NCBI GenBank assembly: GCA_028826165.1
Contig: JAPDFW010000050.1
Location: 1 to 47,626 of the forward strand
Reading direction: 5' to 3'
Length of the DNA stretch: 47,626 nt
Origin: Anaeramoeba ignava
Lineage: Eukaryota; Metamonada; Anaeramoebidae
Shown here: piece after piece, positions 46,201-47,626 of the stretch
Layout of the letters: every line of letters starts with the position of its first letter
Numbering within the stretch: position 1 is the first letter of the stretch
The notes under the pieces: model-generated
Told to the model about the DNA's origin: nothing
Seen by the model: only the letters and a program-made list of their open reading frames with translations
Database searches by the model: none
Made by a program: the position numbers and the translations under genes

Positions 46201-46417
46201 TGGTTGTTTTTTGATTAATTTTTTCTTCAAGTTTCTTTAATTCTAATCGTAAAAAATTTGTTTTATTCGTTGTTTCTTTCAATTTATTTTGAACTTGTTC
46301 GATTTTTTTTTTTAAATCTTGATTTGTTGATTGAACTCTAATTATATTTTGTTTTTGTTGTAAAAGTGTGGCAAATTTTCCTTTTAATTTATAAAAATAT
46401 TGCTTATTTGTTTTCAT
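43253..46417 (-). CDS. Coiled-coil, RGS and DUF547 domain protein, seven exons
   Basis: Exons (minus): 46417-45503, 45271-45126, 45047-44810, 44728-44585, 44498-44370, 44246-44022, 43900-43253; 2445 nt, 814 aa, all phases consistent. Residues ~1-70 and ~115-260 are coiled coils separated by a Ser/Asn-rich run (SISISHSN). The RGS domain spans ~385-515: FFKEYLTQQYNQENLMFYLE, IYEKFVKNESLFEIN, AQKIIFILMDQNSYDGFK. RGS domains speed GTP hydrolysis by G-alpha subunits. DUF547 follows (~520-814) with KRKAFFLNIYNCLYLHAI, LNDILNGILRGN and IHFGIRSFDDSGIPLRVF; its biochemical role is unknown. Coiled coil plus DUF547 also occurs in plant MIP1-type proteins, and the added RGS domain is the notable part. 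Likely a cytosolic regulator of heterotrimeric G signalling. Confidence 0.88.
45272..45502 (-). repeat. RGS-DUF547 intron 1: ~28-bp AATATTTAATAAAATATTTAT repeat
   Basis: A 231-bp GT...AG intron with about seven copies of a unit built from AATATTTAATAAAATATTTA and TAAATTCA. It separates the coiled-coil exon from the rest of the gene. Confidence 0.8.
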
Positions 46418-46690
46418 TTTGGAAAAATAATAAAAAGAAAAAGAAAAAAATAAATTTTTTTTTTAATTGAAAAATTAAATTTTTTTTTTGCTTTTTTTTT
46501 ATTTTTTTTAATTTTAATTTTGATTTTTTTGTTTCTTTTTAAAAATATTAAAATAATTCTTTTTGTGGATTAATTTTTAATTGAAATGTTTTTTATTTTA
46601 ATTAAAAAGGAAAAAAAAATTTTTTCTTTTTTTTTTTTTTTTTTTGTTTTTCTCCTTTTATTCTCCATTTTTTTTTTCAATTAAAAATTC
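46418..46690. promoter_or_regulatory. Divergent promoter region, RGS-DUF547 (-) and RCC1-BTB (+)
   Basis: AT-rich with long T runs. TTTTTGCTTTTTTTTT at 46485-46500 lies ~73 bases from the RGS-DUF547 ATG. No coding frame with recognisable motifs was found. Confidence 0.4.
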
Positions 46691-46716
46691 TTTTTTCATT
46701 TTTTTTCTTTTTAAAA
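46691..46716 (+). promoter_or_regulatory. Conserved T-rich leader before the right-edge RCC1-BTB gene
   Basis: TTTTTTCATTTTTTTTCTTT followed by TTAAAA abuts ATGAATGATTG, the same layout as the leaders at 1101, 4281 and 6191 although the gene lies ~39 kb away. Confidence 0.45.
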
Positions 46717-47626
46717 ATGAATGATTGTTTATTTTTTGGTTCAAATCAAAAACCAAAACTTATAAAAAATAAACCAAATGAAATAAAAAAACCAATTCAA
46801 TTTAAATTTGAAAATGAAAATGAAAATGAAAATGAAAAACAAATTAAACAAATTTCATCAAGTTTTTTTTCAATAATTTTCCTTTTTAAAAATGGAAAAG
46901 CAATAGAATATTTAAGAGATTCAAAACAAAATCCTGAAAAAATTCAAATTGAAAATATTCAAAAAGTAACTGTTGGTGCTCTAAATGAAACTATTTTAAC
47001 AATAGAAGGAAATGTATTTGCAAAAGGAATGAATATTAATCCAAAAAATCCATATCAATTTATCAATATTTCATCATTAATTGAAGATACAAATGATAGA
47101 ATAATTGAAGATATTGTTTCTGGATATAATTCAATTTACTTATTAACTTCAAATCATAATGTTTATGGAATTGGTGATAATGAACATGGTCAATTTGGTT
47201 TTGATTCTGTAACACTTAGAAAAACAGAAAAACCAATTTTAATGATGAAAAATGTTTCTAAAATATTTTCAGGAAATTCTTCAAAATATGTTTTTCTTTT
47301 AAATCCAAATCAAGAATTATTTGGATGCGGATATAATTATTCAAGTCAACTTGGATTAGGAGAATCAAGAAGAAATGAAAAAAAAATCCAAAAATTAACC
47401 AAAATCCAAAATATTCCAAAAGGTAAAATAATTGATATTCAATGTGGAACTAATCATTCAATAATGTTGATTGAAGATGAAGAAGAAGATCAAAATCCAA
47501 AAAGAAAACTTTATTCATGTGGATCTTCTGAATATAATGGACTTGGCAAATATGAAAATACTTATCAATTTACTGAAATCAAATCATCTTTATTTGAGAA
47601 TGATAATCATATTGTTGATTTTCTGT
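46717..47626 (+). CDS. RCC1-BTB family copy 5, 5' part, cut by the window edge
   Basis: The start at 46717 gives MNDCLFFGSNQKPKLIKN and the frame is open for about 300 codons. It covers the RCC1 blades (VYGIGDNEHGQFGF, LFGCGYNYSSQLGLG, LYSCGSSEYNGLG) with the ENENENEN run near residue 30. It is visibly more diverged from copy 4 than copies 2-4 are from one another. In the last ~15 bases a T run has four T's where siblings have five (GATTTTCTGT against GATTTTTCTGT), which would break frame at the very edge. The BTB half is outside the window. Confidence 0.85.
   Translation, partial: MNDCLFFGSNQKPKLIKNKPNEIKKPIQFKFENENENENEKQIKQISSSFFSIIFLFKNGKAIEYLRDSKQNPEKIQIENIQKVTVGALNETILTIEGNVFAKGMNINPKNPYQFINISSLIEDTNDRIIEDIVSGYNSIYLLTSNHNVYGIGDNEHGQFGFDSVTLRKTEKPILMMKNVSKIFSGNSSKYVFLLNPNQELFGCGYNYSSQLGLGESRRNEKKIQKLTKIQNIPKGKIIDIQCGTNHSIMLIEDEEEDQNPKRKLYSCGSSEYNGLGKYENTYQFTEIKSSLFENDNHIVDFL

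Noticed and set aside
1-47626. Circular molecule closed through the RCC1-BTB gene at both ends
   Set aside because: The two ends cover overlapping parts of the gene but differ by many substitutions, so they are different copies.

Overview
The window reads as nuclear DNA of a very AT-rich, intron-bearing amoeboid protist. I count about 35 GT...AG introns from conserved reading frames. The proteins are eukaryotic signalling and cytoskeletal types, many carrying Asn/Gln/Glu-rich runs. The combination of expanded RCC1-BTB proteins, degenerate Rho proteins, RasGEFs with large low-complexity inserts and RGS-DUF547 fusions suggests Anaeramoeba (Metamonada, Anaeramoebae). That placement is an inference from family content, not a database match. 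Stops are TAA and TGA, and the standard code fits.

Layout. (1) 1-8007: a tandem family of RCC1-BTB genes. Copies 1 and 2 are badly frame-broken, copy 3 has one frameshift and copy 4 is intact. A tandem double Rho-type pseudo-GTPase with a CAAX end sits between copies 2 and 3. (2) 8503-11423: an ER-luminal DnaJ (ERdj3-like) in five exons, with introns made of repeat arrays. (3) 18666-11849, minus: one five-exon RasGEF gene of about 2101 aa with a ~950-residue Glu/Gln/Asn insert. (4) 19066-22525: beta-tubulin in three exons, with two ~1 kb repeat-filled introns. (5) 22798-25860: a ~3 kb satellite of a 24-bp unit, then AT-rich DNA with no gene I can see. (6) 27307-27897: an unrecognised 196-aa protein. 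(7) 31343-28584, minus: a seven-helix receptor resembling the cAMP-receptor-like family, split by a 1.86 kb repeat intron. (8) 43081-32250, minus: a 16-exon, 2136-aa Furry/Tao3/Mor2 protein, rebuilt here exon by exon. (9) 46417-43253, minus: a seven-exon, 814-aa coiled-coil/RGS/DUF547 protein. (10) 46717-47626: the start of another RCC1-BTB gene, cut by the window edge.

Most genes belong to small-G-protein, heterotrimeric-G-protein or cell-polarity signalling: pseudo-Rho, RCC1-BTB, RasGEF, receptor, RGS and Furry, plus beta-tubulin. There is no operon; genes lie on both strands with short AT-rich spacers.

The most unusual property is the repeat landscape. The long introns are almost entirely AT-only tandem arrays, each dominated by its own short unit. 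A related AAAATC/AAAATT hexamer fills spacers next to RCC1-BTB genes and also encodes Asn-Gln tails. Exon boundaries were set by eye from reading-frame phase and GT/AG. They are internally consistent (every reconstructed CDS is a multiple of three) but are not backed by transcript data.
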